From Crateriforma spongiae (GTDB lineage Bacteria > Planctomycetota > Planctomycetia > Pirellulales > Pirellulaceae), in NCBI RefSeq assembly GCF_012290005.1, contig NZ_JAAXMS010000002.1:62001-126000 (forward strand): a DNA stretch of 64,000 nt, written 5' to 3'. The translations under genes and the position numbers were made by a program. The notes under the pieces were generated by a model. The model did not search any database, was not told the origin of the DNA, and was given only the letters and a program-made list of their open reading frames with translations. Within the stretch, counting starts at the first letter, position 1; each line of letters starts with the position of its first letter. Positions 38,408 to 47,797 of this stretch are shown here, piece after piece.

Positions 38408-39304
38408 CTAGCGTAACGATGCCGACCGATCGTGCGAATGGAAATCTTCGCGAAGGGTGGAATGGAGGCCCGACCGCCTTTGACACCGGGGACAAAAAAA
38501 CGTGCTGCGTTGGGCCTGGACGATACGGCGAATCTGTCCGTCACCGCACCGTCGACAGACTTGCCCGGCCCGGTCGTAAACACGGTGGCAATTCTGGTAC
38601 CCACCGGGATCATTCAGCGCATTGCGATACGTGCCGTCGGACAGGGTGCTGCCTTCATGCCGAATGGCATCTTCCAGGATGACGCGGATCTGTTCGTGAA
38701 TCCGTCGCCACTGGGGGCCGGTCAGCCGATCGCAGCGGGTCCGCGGATCCACCCCGGCGGCAAACAAAATCTCCGCTGCGTACAAATTGCCGATCCCGGC
38801 CACCGCACTTTGGTCCAACAACGCCACTTTGATGCATCGGCGACTAGACGAAAGTTTTTGGCGAAGCTGTTCGGTACTGATCTGCAACGCATCGACCCCC
38901 AACCGTTGGTCGATCGCAACCTGGTATTCGCGTTCGCGATACAGCGTCACCGTTCCCAGCCCCCGTCGATCCCAAAACCAAAGCCGATTCACGCCATCAC
39001 CCGACAAATCGATTTGCAACCGCAAATGATCGACATCGGGCGGGTCCGCGACCAACAGAATCCCGGTCATGCGGGGTTCGATCACCAGGCGGTCCTGATT
39101 GTCCAACACGATGACCAACCGTTTACCGCGACGATCAACGTCGTCGATGCGTCGCCCCTTCATCCGCCGATCCAGTTGGCGATCCGACGGGGACATTGCG
39201 ATCGGCCGGCAGGAACACGGGGGAACCGTCACCGATTCAACGCGGCGACCGACAGCTTCCATGACGCCGCGACGCATCGTTTCGACTTCGGGTAACTCGG
39301 GCAT
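38408..39304 (-). CDS. mutM: Formamidopyrimidine-DNA glycosylase (Fpg/MutM)
   Basis: 298 residues. The N-terminus is the invariant MPELPEVE with the catalytic Pro2 and Glu3. The beta-hairpin RRGKRLVI carries the conserved Lys. A C-terminal four-Cys zinc finger CRRCGDGQIRRIV ... FFCPRC binds DNA. It removes oxidised purines such as 8-oxoguanine and cuts the abasic site. The ATG directly follows a spacer from the divergent-facing DUF429 gene, 94 nt away. Length is slightly above the usual 270. Confidence 0.95.
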   Translation of the reverse strand: MPELPEVETMRRGVMEAVGRRVESVTVPPCSCRPIAMSPSDRQLDRRMKGRRIDDVDRRGKRLVIVLDNQDRLVIEPRMTGILLVADPPDVDHLRLQIDLSGDGVNRLWFWDRRGLGTVTLYREREYQVAIDQRLGVDALQISTEQLRQKLSSSRRCIKVALLDQSAVAGIGNLYAAEILFAAGVDPRTRCDRLTGPQWRRIHEQIRVILEDAIRHEGSTLSDGTYRNALNDPGGYQNCHRVYDRAGQVCRRCGDGQIRRIVQAQRSTFFCPRCQRRSGLHSTLREDFHSHDRSASLR

Positions 39305-39398
39305 GCGTGGTTTGCGATGGCGCTGGTGGCGGAGGAAGCGAAGACAATGGAAACAATGTTGCGTGGCTGTCGAATCGCGTGCCGATTCAAAGTTCAGA

Positions 39399-40277
39399 TC
39401 AAGCGTAAACGAAGCCTTCCAACGGATAGCGATCGTCGGTTGCGATGGCCTGGTGATCGATCAACCGCAGCGTTTGCCAACTGCCCACACCGGCGATCAC
39501 CGCATCAAGTGCGTCGCCGCCAGGATCGCTCAATAAGATTCGCTTGCGGTAATCCGACAGTTCGACCCACTGGGACAATTCTGCCAGGATTCGACGGCGG
39601 ACTTTACGGTGTTCCCGACCGGGCGGACGACCGGCGGATTGCTTGTATCGTTGGTACGGCAATTCCCAACGTTTCAGCGACGACGACGGACAGGCTTCGG
39701 CGATGATCCGCCGCGCCGCGGAAAAACGATCGTACGTGAACGGCAAGATCGCCGTATCGGCGTCGGTCGACAACGGACGCAACACATCGCGCATTCCGTG
39801 GAACGTCTGGTAGATGATCCGGTAGTGGTAACAATCAAACGGTGTCTTGGTTTCGGTGTCGGTACGTCGGCGCACGTGCATCTGGTGGGCGTATTGCTGG
39901 GTGATGGCCACCAGTTTTCGGCCGTACTGTTTCGCGTCGCCGTCGAATGCAGCCACGTGTTGCAGTTGTTCGTCCCAGCCGCCCAATTTCAGTTCGACGG
40001 GCAACCCGAATGGAAAATCAATTGCCCAGTAGGCTTCGTGGCTGTCCTGGATTCGACGAACCAGTTCACCGCACACCGCGTCTCGACTATCACAGCCGGC
40101 CCATTTCCCCAATGGTTTCAAATCGACCAACCGAAGGACGTCCGATCCCCCCTGGACGTCCAGCGTGGCGCACCAAGCGGTTTTCCCGGATTCGGCCGCC
40201 CCGCTGAAATCCACGCCATAGACGGTGGAAATCCATGGCATGATCAGAGGCGCGGCCGGATCGATCGCGTTGACCAA
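39399..40277 (-). CDS. DUF429 predicted nuclease-fold protein
   Basis: 292 residues. It fits DUF429, an RNase-H-like fold family: [16 protein letters not shown] at the N-terminus, [17 protein letters not shown] and [10 protein letters not shown] in the right order, with the conserved acidic residues. Activity is not established for the family. It is divergent from trpB with 77 nt between the starts. The true start may be the internal ATG at 40241 ([12 protein letters not shown]), since the first 12 residues are not conserved. Confidence 0.82.
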   Translation of the reverse strand: MVNAIDPAAPLIMPWISTVYGVDFSGAAESGKTAWCATLDVQGGSDVLRLVDLKPLGKWAGCDSRDAVCGELVRRIQDSHEAYWAIDFPFGLPVELKLGGWDEQLQHVAAFDGDAKQYGRKLVAITQQYAHQMHVRRRTDTETKTPFDCYHYRIIYQTFHGMRDVLRPLSTDADTAILPFTYDRFSAARRIIAEACPSSSLKRWELPYQRYKQSAGRPPGREHRKVRRRILAELSQWVELSDYRKRILLSDPGGDALDAVIAGVGSWQTLRLIDHQAIATDDRYPLEGFVYA

Positions 40278-40354
40278 GGTTTGCTCTCCAGAGACAATTC
40301 GGTTCTAGGGTCGTCGGGCCAACTATCGGCCACAGCCCCCGCATTCACAAGAAG

Positions 40355-41605
40355 ATGGACTCCATGACCAATACCGCCGAAACGCCCTCGACTCCAGCCA
40401 CCGCGTCGGTTCCCGATCCGCAAGGACGATTCGGATCGTTCGGCGGTCGGTTTGTGCCCGAAACGCTGACGCGTGCTTTGGATCAATTGATCGAGGAATA
40501 CGAATCGGCCCGTCGGGACCCTGAATTTCAACGTGAATTCCGCGAATTGCTGGCTCGGTTCGTCGGTCGGCCCAGTCCGTTGTATCACGCCAAGCGACTG
40601 TCCGAAGCGGCCGGGGGGGCCCAAATCTGGCTGAAGCGTGAAGACTTGAATCACACCGGTGCCCACAAGATCAACAACACGCTTGGACAAGCCCTGCTTA
40701 CCCAGCGGATGGGCAAGACCCGCGTGATCGCTGAAACCGGGGCTGGCCAACACGGCGTGGCCACCGCGACCGCCTGTGCTCATTTCGGATTGCCATGCAC
40801 GGTGTACATGGGGGCCGAAGACATTCGCCGCCAAAAACCGAACGTGTTCAGCATGAAATTGATGGGCGCGACGATCAGCAGCGTCCAATCGGGATCCAAG
40901 ACCCTGCGTGACGCGGTCAACGAAGCGATGCGGGACTGGATGTCCTCGGTCGAAGATACCCACTACATCATCGGCAGCGTCATCGGACCGCACCCGTTTC
41001 CCATGATGGTGCGTGATTTCCAAAGCGTTATCGGACAAGAAACCCGCGGCCAATGTGTCGACACCTTTGACCGACTGCCCGACTGTGTGGTCGCTTGCGT
41101 CGGCGGCGGCAGCAACGCGGCGGGAATGTTTTACCCGTTCGTCGAAGACGAATCGGTTCGTCTGGTCGGCGTGGAAGCGGGCGGGCGATCGGCGGATCCC
41201 GGACAACACGCGTCCCCACTTTCCTACGGCATGCCGGGGGTTCTTCATGGCAGTTACAGCTATGTGATGCAGGACGACGACGGCCAAACCTGCGACGTGC
41301 ATTCGATGAGCGCGGGGCTGGATTATCCCGGCGTCGGCCCCGAACACAGCTATTGGAAAGACACCGGCCGCGTCGATTATGTCGACTGTCGCGACGACGA
41401 AGCGATGGATGCGTTTGATAAGATGGCTCGTACCGAAGGCATCATCGCCGCACTGGAAACCAGTCACGCGATTGCAAAAGCGATGCAGATCGCCGCCAAC
41501 ATGAAACCCGACCAGCACTTGGTCATTTGTCTGTCGGGTCGTGGTGATAAAGACGCCATGGAAATCGCGCGGCTGCGTGGCGAAGATTGGATGAACGAAT
41601 CGTGA
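40355..41605 (+). CDS. trpB: Tryptophan synthase beta chain
   Basis: 416 residues. Contains [13 protein letters not shown], the PLP-binding Lys in [12 protein letters not shown], the glycine-rich phosphate site [10 protein letters not shown] and the C-terminal CLSGRGDKD. It makes L-tryptophan from indole and serine. No trpA lies beside it: the next gene is an unrelated hydrolase on the same strand. The ATG at 40364 is an equally possible start. Confidence 0.97.
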   Translation: MDSMTNTAETPSTPATASVPDPQGRFGSFGGRFVPETLTRALDQLIEEYESARRDPEFQREFRELLARFVGRPSPLYHAKRLSEAAGGAQIWLKREDLNHTGAHKINNTLGQALLTQRMGKTRVIAETGAGQHGVATATACAHFGLPCTVYMGAEDIRRQKPNVFSMKLMGATISSVQSGSKTLRDAVNEAMRDWMSSVEDTHYIIGSVIGPHPFPMMVRDFQSVIGQETRGQCVDTFDRLPDCVVACVGGGSNAAGMFYPFVEDESVRLVGVEAGGRSADPGQHASPLSYGMPGVLHGSYSYVMQDDDGQTCDVHSMSAGLDYPGVGPEHSYWKDTGRVDYVDCRDDEAMDAFDKMARTEGIIAALETSHAIAKAMQIAANMKPDQHLVICLSGRGDKDAMEIARLRGEDWMNES

Positions 41606-41715
41606 TCCCCGGCCCGCGTTTCAGCCCCGCTGCATATCCGTCCATTCCGAGCAGTGTGCTGCCGACCGGCCAAAGATGCATCGACAAATAACCACTCGCA
41701 AGAAGCACCAGAACC

Positions 41716-42414
41716 ATGACTTGCAAACTAACCTGGTTGTCCCACGGCACTTGGCTGATCGAATCGGGAAAGCTGAAGATCATGCTGGACCCATTCTTGA
41801 CCGATAATCCGACCGCCACGGCCAAGTCGTCGGAATTTGATGACGTCAATCACATCTTGGTGTCGCACGGCCACGGCGATCACGTCGGCGATTTGGTCGA
41901 CGTCGCCCAGCGGAGCGGTGCGATGGTGGTCGCCAGTTTCGAACTGGTGAACTGGTTGGGCGGCCAAGGCATCGAAAACGCCAGCCCGATGAATATCGGT
42001 GGGCAAATCGAAATCTCCGTCGGCGAAGACGATGTCGCGACGGTCAAAATGGTCCCCGCCATCCACAGCAGTGGACTTCCCGATGGTTCCTACGGCGGAC
42101 CGGCGTCCGGTTTCGTGATCGGCATCGGCGGACGGCGAATCTATTTCGCCTGTGACACGGCCTATTACAGCGACATGGATTTCTACGCCGGCGGCGTGGA
42201 CGCGGCCGTGCTGCCGATCGGTGATTGCTTCACCATGGGGATCGACGATTCGATCGCGGCGGTCAAGCGGATCGGTCCCAAATGCGTCCTGCCGACTCAC
42301 TACAACACCTGGCCGCCGATCGCCCAGGACGCGGACGCTTGGTCCGAACGTGTGAAAGCAGAAACGGAGGCGGAACCCGTGGTCCCGCAGATCGGTCAAG
42401 CGATCGAAATCTAG
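41716..42414 (+). CDS. UPF0173 metal-dependent hydrolase
   Basis: 232 residues, the normal length of this metallo-beta-lactamase-fold family. The metal-binding motif SHGHGDHVGD is present, with the other metal ligands His (PAIHSSG), Asp (ACDTAYYSD) and His (PTHYNTW). The substrate is not known. It starts 110 nt after trpB on the same strand. Confidence 0.92.
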   Translation: MTCKLTWLSHGTWLIESGKLKIMLDPFLTDNPTATAKSSEFDDVNHILVSHGHGDHVGDLVDVAQRSGAMVVASFELVNWLGGQGIENASPMNIGGQIEISVGEDDVATVKMVPAIHSSGLPDGSYGGPASGFVIGIGGRRIYFACDTAYYSDMDFYAGGVDAAVLPIGDCFTMGIDDSIAAVKRIGPKCVLPTHYNTWPPIAQDADAWSERVKAETEAEPVVPQIGQAIEI

Positions 42415-42519
42415 GCCGACTTGCTGGGCCCATTCTTTCTGGGCCCATTAAGACGTCTGGGCAGATGAAACGCCTGGGGCACAGGGCACTCGTTGTATCG
42501 CAAGCCTTGCGGTTCCGGC

Positions 42520-42846
42520 TTACTCGGACGTCGGCTCGTCCTTTTCCCGAACCCACACGTCGTCGCCTTCCACCTTGACCTCAAAGGCATCGACCTTGGT
42601 TCGCGGGTTGTCCTCCCAGGTCCCGTCCTTGATACAAAAACGCCAGGCGTGCCAAGGGCAGGTCACTGTGGCGTCTTCGACGTGACCTTCGGCCAGTGAG
42701 GCCCCCATGTGAGGGCACAGATCATCGATCGCGTACCAGCCCTCGTCGGTCCGAAAAACGGCCACCATCCGCCCGTCGACGGGTACGGCTCGCCCGACAT
42801 TCAGGTCAAAATCATCGACTTTCCCGACATTCTCGAATTCGGCCAT
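42520..42846 (-). CDS. Rieske [2Fe-2S] ferredoxin-like protein
   Basis: 108 residues, a stand-alone Rieske domain. Cluster ligands are Cys44-His46 (CPHMG) and Cys63-His66 (CPWHAW). It is of the NirD/BphA3 ferredoxin type, able to carry one electron, probably to an oxygenase or reductase not encoded in this window. It has no TM segment, so cytoplasmic. Confidence 0.92.
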   Translation of the reverse strand: MAEFENVGKVDDFDLNVGRAVPVDGRMVAVFRTDEGWYAIDDLCPHMGASLAEGHVEDATVTCPWHAWRFCIKDGTWEDNPRTKVDAFEVKVEGDDVWVREKDEPTSE

Positions 42847-43015
42847 CTAACTTTGTCACTCACTTTGCGGTTGCATGTCGCGTGCGGAAACGCACAAACT
42901 TGCCGTACGTACAGCATTCAATAGAACGATCGCAGACGCCACGGCACACGGGGGTCAGATTCCTTCCGGACCGCTCGGCGACCGCGACCTTTAACTTCGA
43001 CCACGGTTTGCCCAC

Positions 43016-44854
43016 ATGATCAACCAAACGCGACGTCGGTTTTTGGAATCCCAAATCTGGCCTCACGTTCAAACACCGGCACAGTATGTCGGTGGCGAGC
43101 GGAACATTGTGGTCAAAGATCACCGCGACGTACGCGGCAAGTTGGCGATCGGCTTTCCCGATGCCTACACGATCGGCATGAGCCACCACGGTTTGCAAGT
43201 CCTGTACAGCTTGATGAACCGTCGCAGTGATTGGTGTGCCGAGCGGGTGTTCACGCCCTGGCCCGACATGGAAGCGTTGCTGCGCCGGCACGACGTGCCG
43301 CTGTACACGCTGGAAACGTTCACGGCGTTGTCCGATTTCGACGTCGTCGGGCTCAGCCTGCAATACGAAATCAGTTCGCCCAACGTGCTGACAATGATCG
43401 ACCTGGGGGGAATTCCCTTGGAATCAAGCGATCGCACAATGGCCGATCCGCTGTTGGTGGCCGGCGGTCCGTGCTGCCAAAACCCCGAACCGATGGCGGA
43501 CTATTTCGACGTCATGATCACCGGGGACGGTGAACCCGCGTTGCCGGAAATTTGTGACTTGTGGCTGGAGTTGAAACAGAAATATCGTCGCGACGACGGC
43601 ACCTTTGCCGACGGCGAAGACGGTCGACGTCAACGCGCCGAGGCATTGGCCGTGGTGGCCGGAAGGTTGCCGTGGGCCTACGTCCCGCGTTTCTATCAGC
43701 CCGAATATGCCGGCGATCGCATCGTCGCACTGAACCGGTTGCGTGATGACGTGCCCGAAACGATCGCCCCCAGCGTGATCAGCGACTTGGACGGCACCCC
43801 GTTGCCGACCGAACCGATCGTTCCTTACATCGATTGCGTGCACGACCGGATCGCCATCGAAATCATGCGTGGCTGTCCCCACCTGTGCCGGTTCTGTCAA
43901 AGCACGGTGATCAAACGCCCGCTGCGGATCCGCGAAGTCGAAACGATCGTCCAAGCGGCCATCGATAGCTATGAAAGCACGGGCTACAACGAAATCAGCA
44001 TCCTGTCGCTGTCCAGCAGCGATTACCCGCACTTTGAACCGCTGGTTCACCGATTGCACGAGGTGTTCAAACCTCTGGGCGTCAACATCAGCGTCCCCAG
44101 CTTGCGGGTGAACGATCAACTGCGAACGCTGCCCCAACTGATCGGCAACGGGCGACGCAGCAGCATGACGCTGGCACCGGAAGTCGCGCGTGATGACATG
44201 CGTGAACAGATCCGCAAGAAGATTAAGAACAGCGACCTGATCGAAGGCTGTCGCGTCGCGTTTCAAAACGGCTTTGAAAGCGTCAAGCTTTATTTCATGT
44301 GTGGCTTGCCAGGCGAGCGGGAGATCGACCTGGACGGCATCGTCGATCTGGCCGAACAAATCGCCACCGTCGGCAAAGAAGTTCGCGGCCGTTATGCCCG
44401 CGTCACCGCCAGCGTGTCCAACTTCGTTCCCAAAGCCCACACGCCCTATCAGTGGAACGGAATGCAACACCGCGATTATTTCCACTGGGCCCACAAATAC
44501 ATGCGACGTCGCTGCAAAATTCGCAGTGTCAAAGTCAAATGTCACGACGTCGAAACCAGCCTGCTCGAAGGCGTCCTCAGCCGCGGCGACCGACGCACGG
44601 GCAAGGCCATCCGTCTGGCCTGGGAACGTGGCGCTCGCATGGACGGCTGGACCGAACACCTGGATGCCGATCGATGGTGGACCGCGATCGAAGACGCCGG
44701 CATTAACGTGGAATCCCAAGTCCACCAGCCCTATCAGATGATGGACAAGCTGCCCTGGGATCACGTGAACGTCAAATTCGGTCGCGCCTATCTGGAAAAG
44801 GAACAGGACCGATCGACCGTCCAATTGGCCGCGATGGCAACCGTTCAGTCGTAA
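43016..44854 (+). CDS. Radical SAM protein, TIGR03960 family
   Basis: 612 residues. The N-terminus resembles the TIGR03960 family (about 1-270), and the radical SAM domain follows with [4Fe-4S] ligands Cys287, Cys291 and Cys294 in MRGCPHLCRFCQ. Family members usually occur next to or fused with a DUF2344/TIGR03936 protein; here the fusion partner is not found, and the gene stands alone before the TIGR03916 operon. The reaction is not known. Codon use and neighbours look normal. Confidence 0.88.
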   Translation: MINQTRRRFLESQIWPHVQTPAQYVGGERNIVVKDHRDVRGKLAIGFPDAYTIGMSHHGLQVLYSLMNRRSDWCAERVFTPWPDMEALLRRHDVPLYTLETFTALSDFDVVGLSLQYEISSPNVLTMIDLGGIPLESSDRTMADPLLVAGGPCCQNPEPMADYFDVMITGDGEPALPEICDLWLELKQKYRRDDGTFADGEDGRRQRAEALAVVAGRLPWAYVPRFYQPEYAGDRIVALNRLRDDVPETIAPSVISDLDGTPLPTEPIVPYIDCVHDRIAIEIMRGCPHLCRFCQSTVIKRPLRIREVETIVQAAIDSYESTGYNEISILSLSSSDYPHFEPLVHRLHEVFKPLGVNISVPSLRVNDQLRTLPQLIGNGRRSSMTLAPEVARDDMREQIRKKIKNSDLIEGCRVAFQNGFESVKLYFMCGLPGEREIDLDGIVDLAEQIATVGKEVRGRYARVTASVSNFVPKAHTPYQWNGMQHRDYFHWAHKYMRRRCKIRSVKVKCHDVETSLLEGVLSRGDRRTGKAIRLAWERGARMDGWTEHLDADRWWTAIEDAGINVESQVHQPYQMMDKLPWDHVNVKFGRAYLEKEQDRSTVQLAAMATVQS

Positions 44855-44937
44855 GTCTCGGTCGTCCCTCGCCCAAGGTTCAAACCGCCCCACGCCTCGC
44901 CAAACCGTCCCGAATCGCCGCCACGAAAAAACTGGAC

Positions 44938-44973
44938 ATTTGATCACACCGCAGTTTTGCGTTACGGTCAAAT
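44938..44973. promoter_or_regulatory. Imperfect 36-nt palindrome, candidate operator
   Basis: Two 15-nt arms with a 6-nt spacer; 11 of 15 positions are complementary and the outer six are perfect (atttga against tcaaat). It ends 23 nt before the start of the TIGR03916-type gene, where a repressor would block transcription. The genes it precedes look like DNA-repair genes, so a damage-responsive repressor is possible, but the sequence does not match a LexA box I know. Confidence 0.4.
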
Positions 44974-44996
44974 GCGGTTAATCGGGGCTGCCGCGA

Positions 44997-46331
44997 ATGG
45001 TGGCAATCAGCGCGACGGATTCACAGGCGACGGGGAAAACGGGCATCGTGACGGCGAAGGATCTATCTGGGAAGTTGGCGATTCTGGCGGATGCCGCCAA
45101 ATACGATGCCTCATGCGCCAGCAGCGGGTCACGCCGCGAAAGTCGTGGCGGGCTGGGCAGCACCGAGGGGATGGGGATTTGCCACAGCTACACACCCGAC
45201 GGTCGCTGTGTTTCGCTGTTGAAAATCTTGCTGACCAATTACTGCGTCTTTGATTGCCAGTACTGCGTCAACCGCATCAGCAGCGACACGCCACGAGCGC
45301 GTTTCAGCGTCAACGAAGTCGTGCGATTGACGATGGACTTCTATCGACGCAATTACATCGAAGGTCTGTTTCTTAGCAGCGGCATCATTCAATCGTCCGA
45401 CTACACGATGGAACAGATGCTGGACGTCGCGCGGACGCTGCGCGAACGAGAGTCGTTTCGCGGCTACATCCATCTCAAGACCATTCCCGGTGCCAGCGAC
45501 GATCTGATCCATCAGGCGGGCACGTACGCCGACCGCCTGAGCGTCAATATTGAACTGCCCACCGAAGCGGACCTGAAACGACTGGCACCGGAAAAAAAGC
45601 GTCCCGAGCTGGAACAGTCGATGAATCAGATCAAGGTGAAACGTGACGAACACGTCCGTGACCAAAAGGCGGGATTCAAACATGCCGGCAAATTCGTACC
45701 GGCCGGGCAAAGCACTCAAATGATCGTGGGTGCCACCGACACGTCCGACCGACAAATTTTGGACACCAGCAGCCACCTGTATCAAACCCACGCAATGCGA
45801 AGGGTTTACTACAGTGCTTTCAGCCCCATCCCGCACGCCGATTCACGGCTGCCCGGAAAATCGCCGCCATTGGTTCGTGAACATCGTCTGTACCAGGCGG
45901 ATTGGCTGATCCGATTTTACGGTTTCGACGCAGCAGAATTGACCACCGCCGAATCGGCAAACTTGGATTTGCAGATGGATCCCAAGTTGGCGTGGGCACT
46001 GCGGCATCGCGATCGCTTTCCGGTGGACGTCAATCTTGCCGAACGCGAAATGCTTCTTCGCGTTCCCGGTATCGGCAGTCGAGGCGTCAAACGCATCCTA
46101 CAGACTCGGCGACATCATCAGATTCGGGACGAGGACCTAGCGGCGATGGGCATCGTTTACAAAAAAGCCCGTCCATTCTTGATCACCGCGGACCGAAATG
46201 CCGGCCCCCTGTCGTTGGATTCGCCATCGCTGCAAAGGCAGTTTCGTCCGCCACAGCGGCAACTGCATCTTTTCGATGATGACCCGTCCGCCGACGATGG
46301 GACGTCGTCACGGTTGGAGGTCCTGCCGTGA
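44997..46331 (+). CDS. Putative DNA modification/repair radical SAM protein (TIGR03916)
   Basis: 444 residues. The N-terminal element KLAILADAAKYDASCASSG is highly typical of the family. The radical SAM ligands are Cys83, Cys87 and Cys90 (CVFDCQYC). Near the C-terminus there is a helix-hairpin-helix-like DNA-binding stretch (LLRVPGIGSRGVKRIL). It overlaps the next gene by four nt (GTGA), so both are made together. The family is predicted to work with a DUF4130 protein on DNA bases; the chemistry is not known. Confidence 0.92.
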   Translation: MVAISATDSQATGKTGIVTAKDLSGKLAILADAAKYDASCASSGSRRESRGGLGSTEGMGICHSYTPDGRCVSLLKILLTNYCVFDCQYCVNRISSDTPRARFSVNEVVRLTMDFYRRNYIEGLFLSSGIIQSSDYTMEQMLDVARTLRERESFRGYIHLKTIPGASDDLIHQAGTYADRLSVNIELPTEADLKRLAPEKKRPELEQSMNQIKVKRDEHVRDQKAGFKHAGKFVPAGQSTQMIVGATDTSDRQILDTSSHLYQTHAMRRVYYSAFSPIPHADSRLPGKSPPLVREHRLYQADWLIRFYGFDAAELTTAESANLDLQMDPKLAWALRHRDRFPVDVNLAEREMLLRVPGIGSRGVKRILQTRRHHQIRDEDLAAMGIVYKKARPFLITADRNAGPLSLDSPSLQRQFRPPQRQLHLFDDDPSADDGTSSRLEVLP

Positions 46332-47797
46332 CGGCCAGCGAAGAACTGATGTCCGTCGGCGCGACCCATTTTAACGATTGGCGAAACACCGCTCGCAGGC
46401 TGGTCACCATCGGAGCCCATCCGTCGACGGTGCGTTGGATTGACCAGCGGGGCGATGACGCTTCGATGCAGAAGGACTTGTTCGAAAACGTGGCGGGCGC
46501 CGAGGGCGGCTTGTCGCTTCCTGCGTCCGACGCCCGCGAGTCGCCTCCGTCGCTACGTGTGCCGGGGAAGTTCATCCAGTGGGCGAAAACCATCGCCAGC
46601 CACAGCGCCCCAGGACGCTGGGAATTGCTTTATCGATTGCTTTGGCGAATGACTGGTGGAGAGCGACATTTGTTGCAGATCGCTTCGGATCCGGATGTCC
46701 GTCGGGCGGCCCAAATGCACTCCGCGGTCCGGCGTGACGCTCATAAGACCAAAGCGTTCGTTCGTTTTCGAAAAACAGTCGACCAGATCGGCGAATTGTT
46801 CGTCGCCTGGCATCGTCCCGATCACTATTCGCTTGATCTCACCGCAGACTTTTTTGCTCGTCGTTTCGACGTGATGCGTTGGACCATCATGACGCCACGA
46901 CAATCGGTTTACTGGGACGGTCAAACGATCCACTTCGGCGATGGATCTCCTCGCAGCGATGCGCCGGACCATGACCAGTTGGAAGAGTTGTGGAAGACGT
47001 ATTACGCCCACATCTTCAATCCGGCTCGTATCAAGCTGGATGCGATGCGGGCTGAAATGCCCAAGAAGCACTGGCCGACGATGCCCGAAACATCATTGAT
47101 TGATGACATGCTTCGTGATGCGCCGCAGCGAGTCCGACAAATGGTGCGGCACCAGGAAGGCGGACCAACCGCGAAATCGTTCTTGCCAAAGTCCGATCGA
47201 ACGCTGGCATCGTTGTGCAACGCGGCGATGGCCTGTGAAGGTTGCGATATTCATCGGGATGCAAGTCGCGTGGTCTTCGGACGTGGTCCGGCCGACGCCA
47301 AACTGGTCATCGTCGGCGAACAGCCGGGCGACATGGAAGATCGATCCGGCGAGCCTTTCATCGGCCCGGCCGGACAGCTTTTGCGTCGAACCATGGCCGA
47401 AGTCGGACTGGACGCCACCCAGGTCTACATCACCAATGCGGTGAAGCATTTCAAATTCAAATTGCAGGGAAAACGACGATTGCACGTGAAGCCGTCATCG
47501 CGTGAAATCGCCGCATGCCGGCCTTGGTTGGAAGCGGAACTGGACGCGATTCGTCCCGCCATGATTTTGTGCCTCGGCGCAACCGCAGCATCAGTCATCA
47601 AAGGACCGAACTTTCGCATCACACGCCAGCGTGGCGAAGTCGACAAATGCGATCACGCCAAGTGGGCGATGGCAACGTACCATCCGTCAGCCTTGCTGAG
47701 GGTTCCAGACGAAAACGCCCGCGCACGAATGATGGCCATGTTCACCGAAGACCTTCGCCGAACCGCGGAACACCATCGGATATTGAATCAGTCCTGA
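46328..47797 (+). CDS. udgX: DUF4130-UdgX fusion (uracil-DNA-binding/glycosylase)
   Basis: 489 residues from a GTG at 46328. Residues about 1-250 are DUF4130 (TIGR03915), including FVRFRKTVDQIGELFVAWH and DVMRWTIMTP. Residues about 290-480 are a family 4-like uracil-DNA glycosylase of the UdgX kind: motif GEQPGDMEDRSGEPFIGPAG (330-349), iron-sulphur ligands Cys303, Cys306, Cys397 and Cys415, the insert KRRLH with His386 and TYHPSALLR (His452). UdgX proteins bind uracil in DNA and become covalently linked through that His. Stop-codon overlap with the upstream radical SAM gene supports one complex or pathway. The 3' end overlaps the convergent photolyase gene by 10 nt. Confidence 0.92.
   Translation: MTASEELMSVGATHFNDWRNTARRLVTIGAHPSTVRWIDQRGDDASMQKDLFENVAGAEGGLSLPASDARESPPSLRVPGKFIQWAKTIASHSAPGRWELLYRLLWRMTGGERHLLQIASDPDVRRAAQMHSAVRRDAHKTKAFVRFRKTVDQIGELFVAWHRPDHYSLDLTADFFARRFDVMRWTIMTPRQSVYWDGQTIHFGDGSPRSDAPDHDQLEELWKTYYAHIFNPARIKLDAMRAEMPKKHWPTMPETSLIDDMLRDAPQRVRQMVRHQEGGPTAKSFLPKSDRTLASLCNAAMACEGCDIHRDASRVVFGRGPADAKLVIVGEQPGDMEDRSGEPFIGPAGQLLRRTMAEVGLDATQVYITNAVKHFKFKLQGKRRLHVKPSSREIAACRPWLEAELDAIRPAMILCLGATAASVIKGPNFRITRQRGEVDKCDHAKWAMATYHPSALLRVPDENARARMMAMFTEDLRRTAEHHRILNQS

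Noticed and set aside
40244-41518. Long minus-strand open frame (424 codons) opposite trpB
   Set aside because: It lies fully antisense to a certain trpB, has Arg/His-rich composition without any domain, and such shadows are expected from the codon bias.
43424-44971. Long minus-strand open frame (515 codons) opposite the radical SAM gene
   Set aside because: Antisense to a well-supported radical SAM protein; the product has no recognisable fold and many Asp/Gln/His runs typical of shadow frames.
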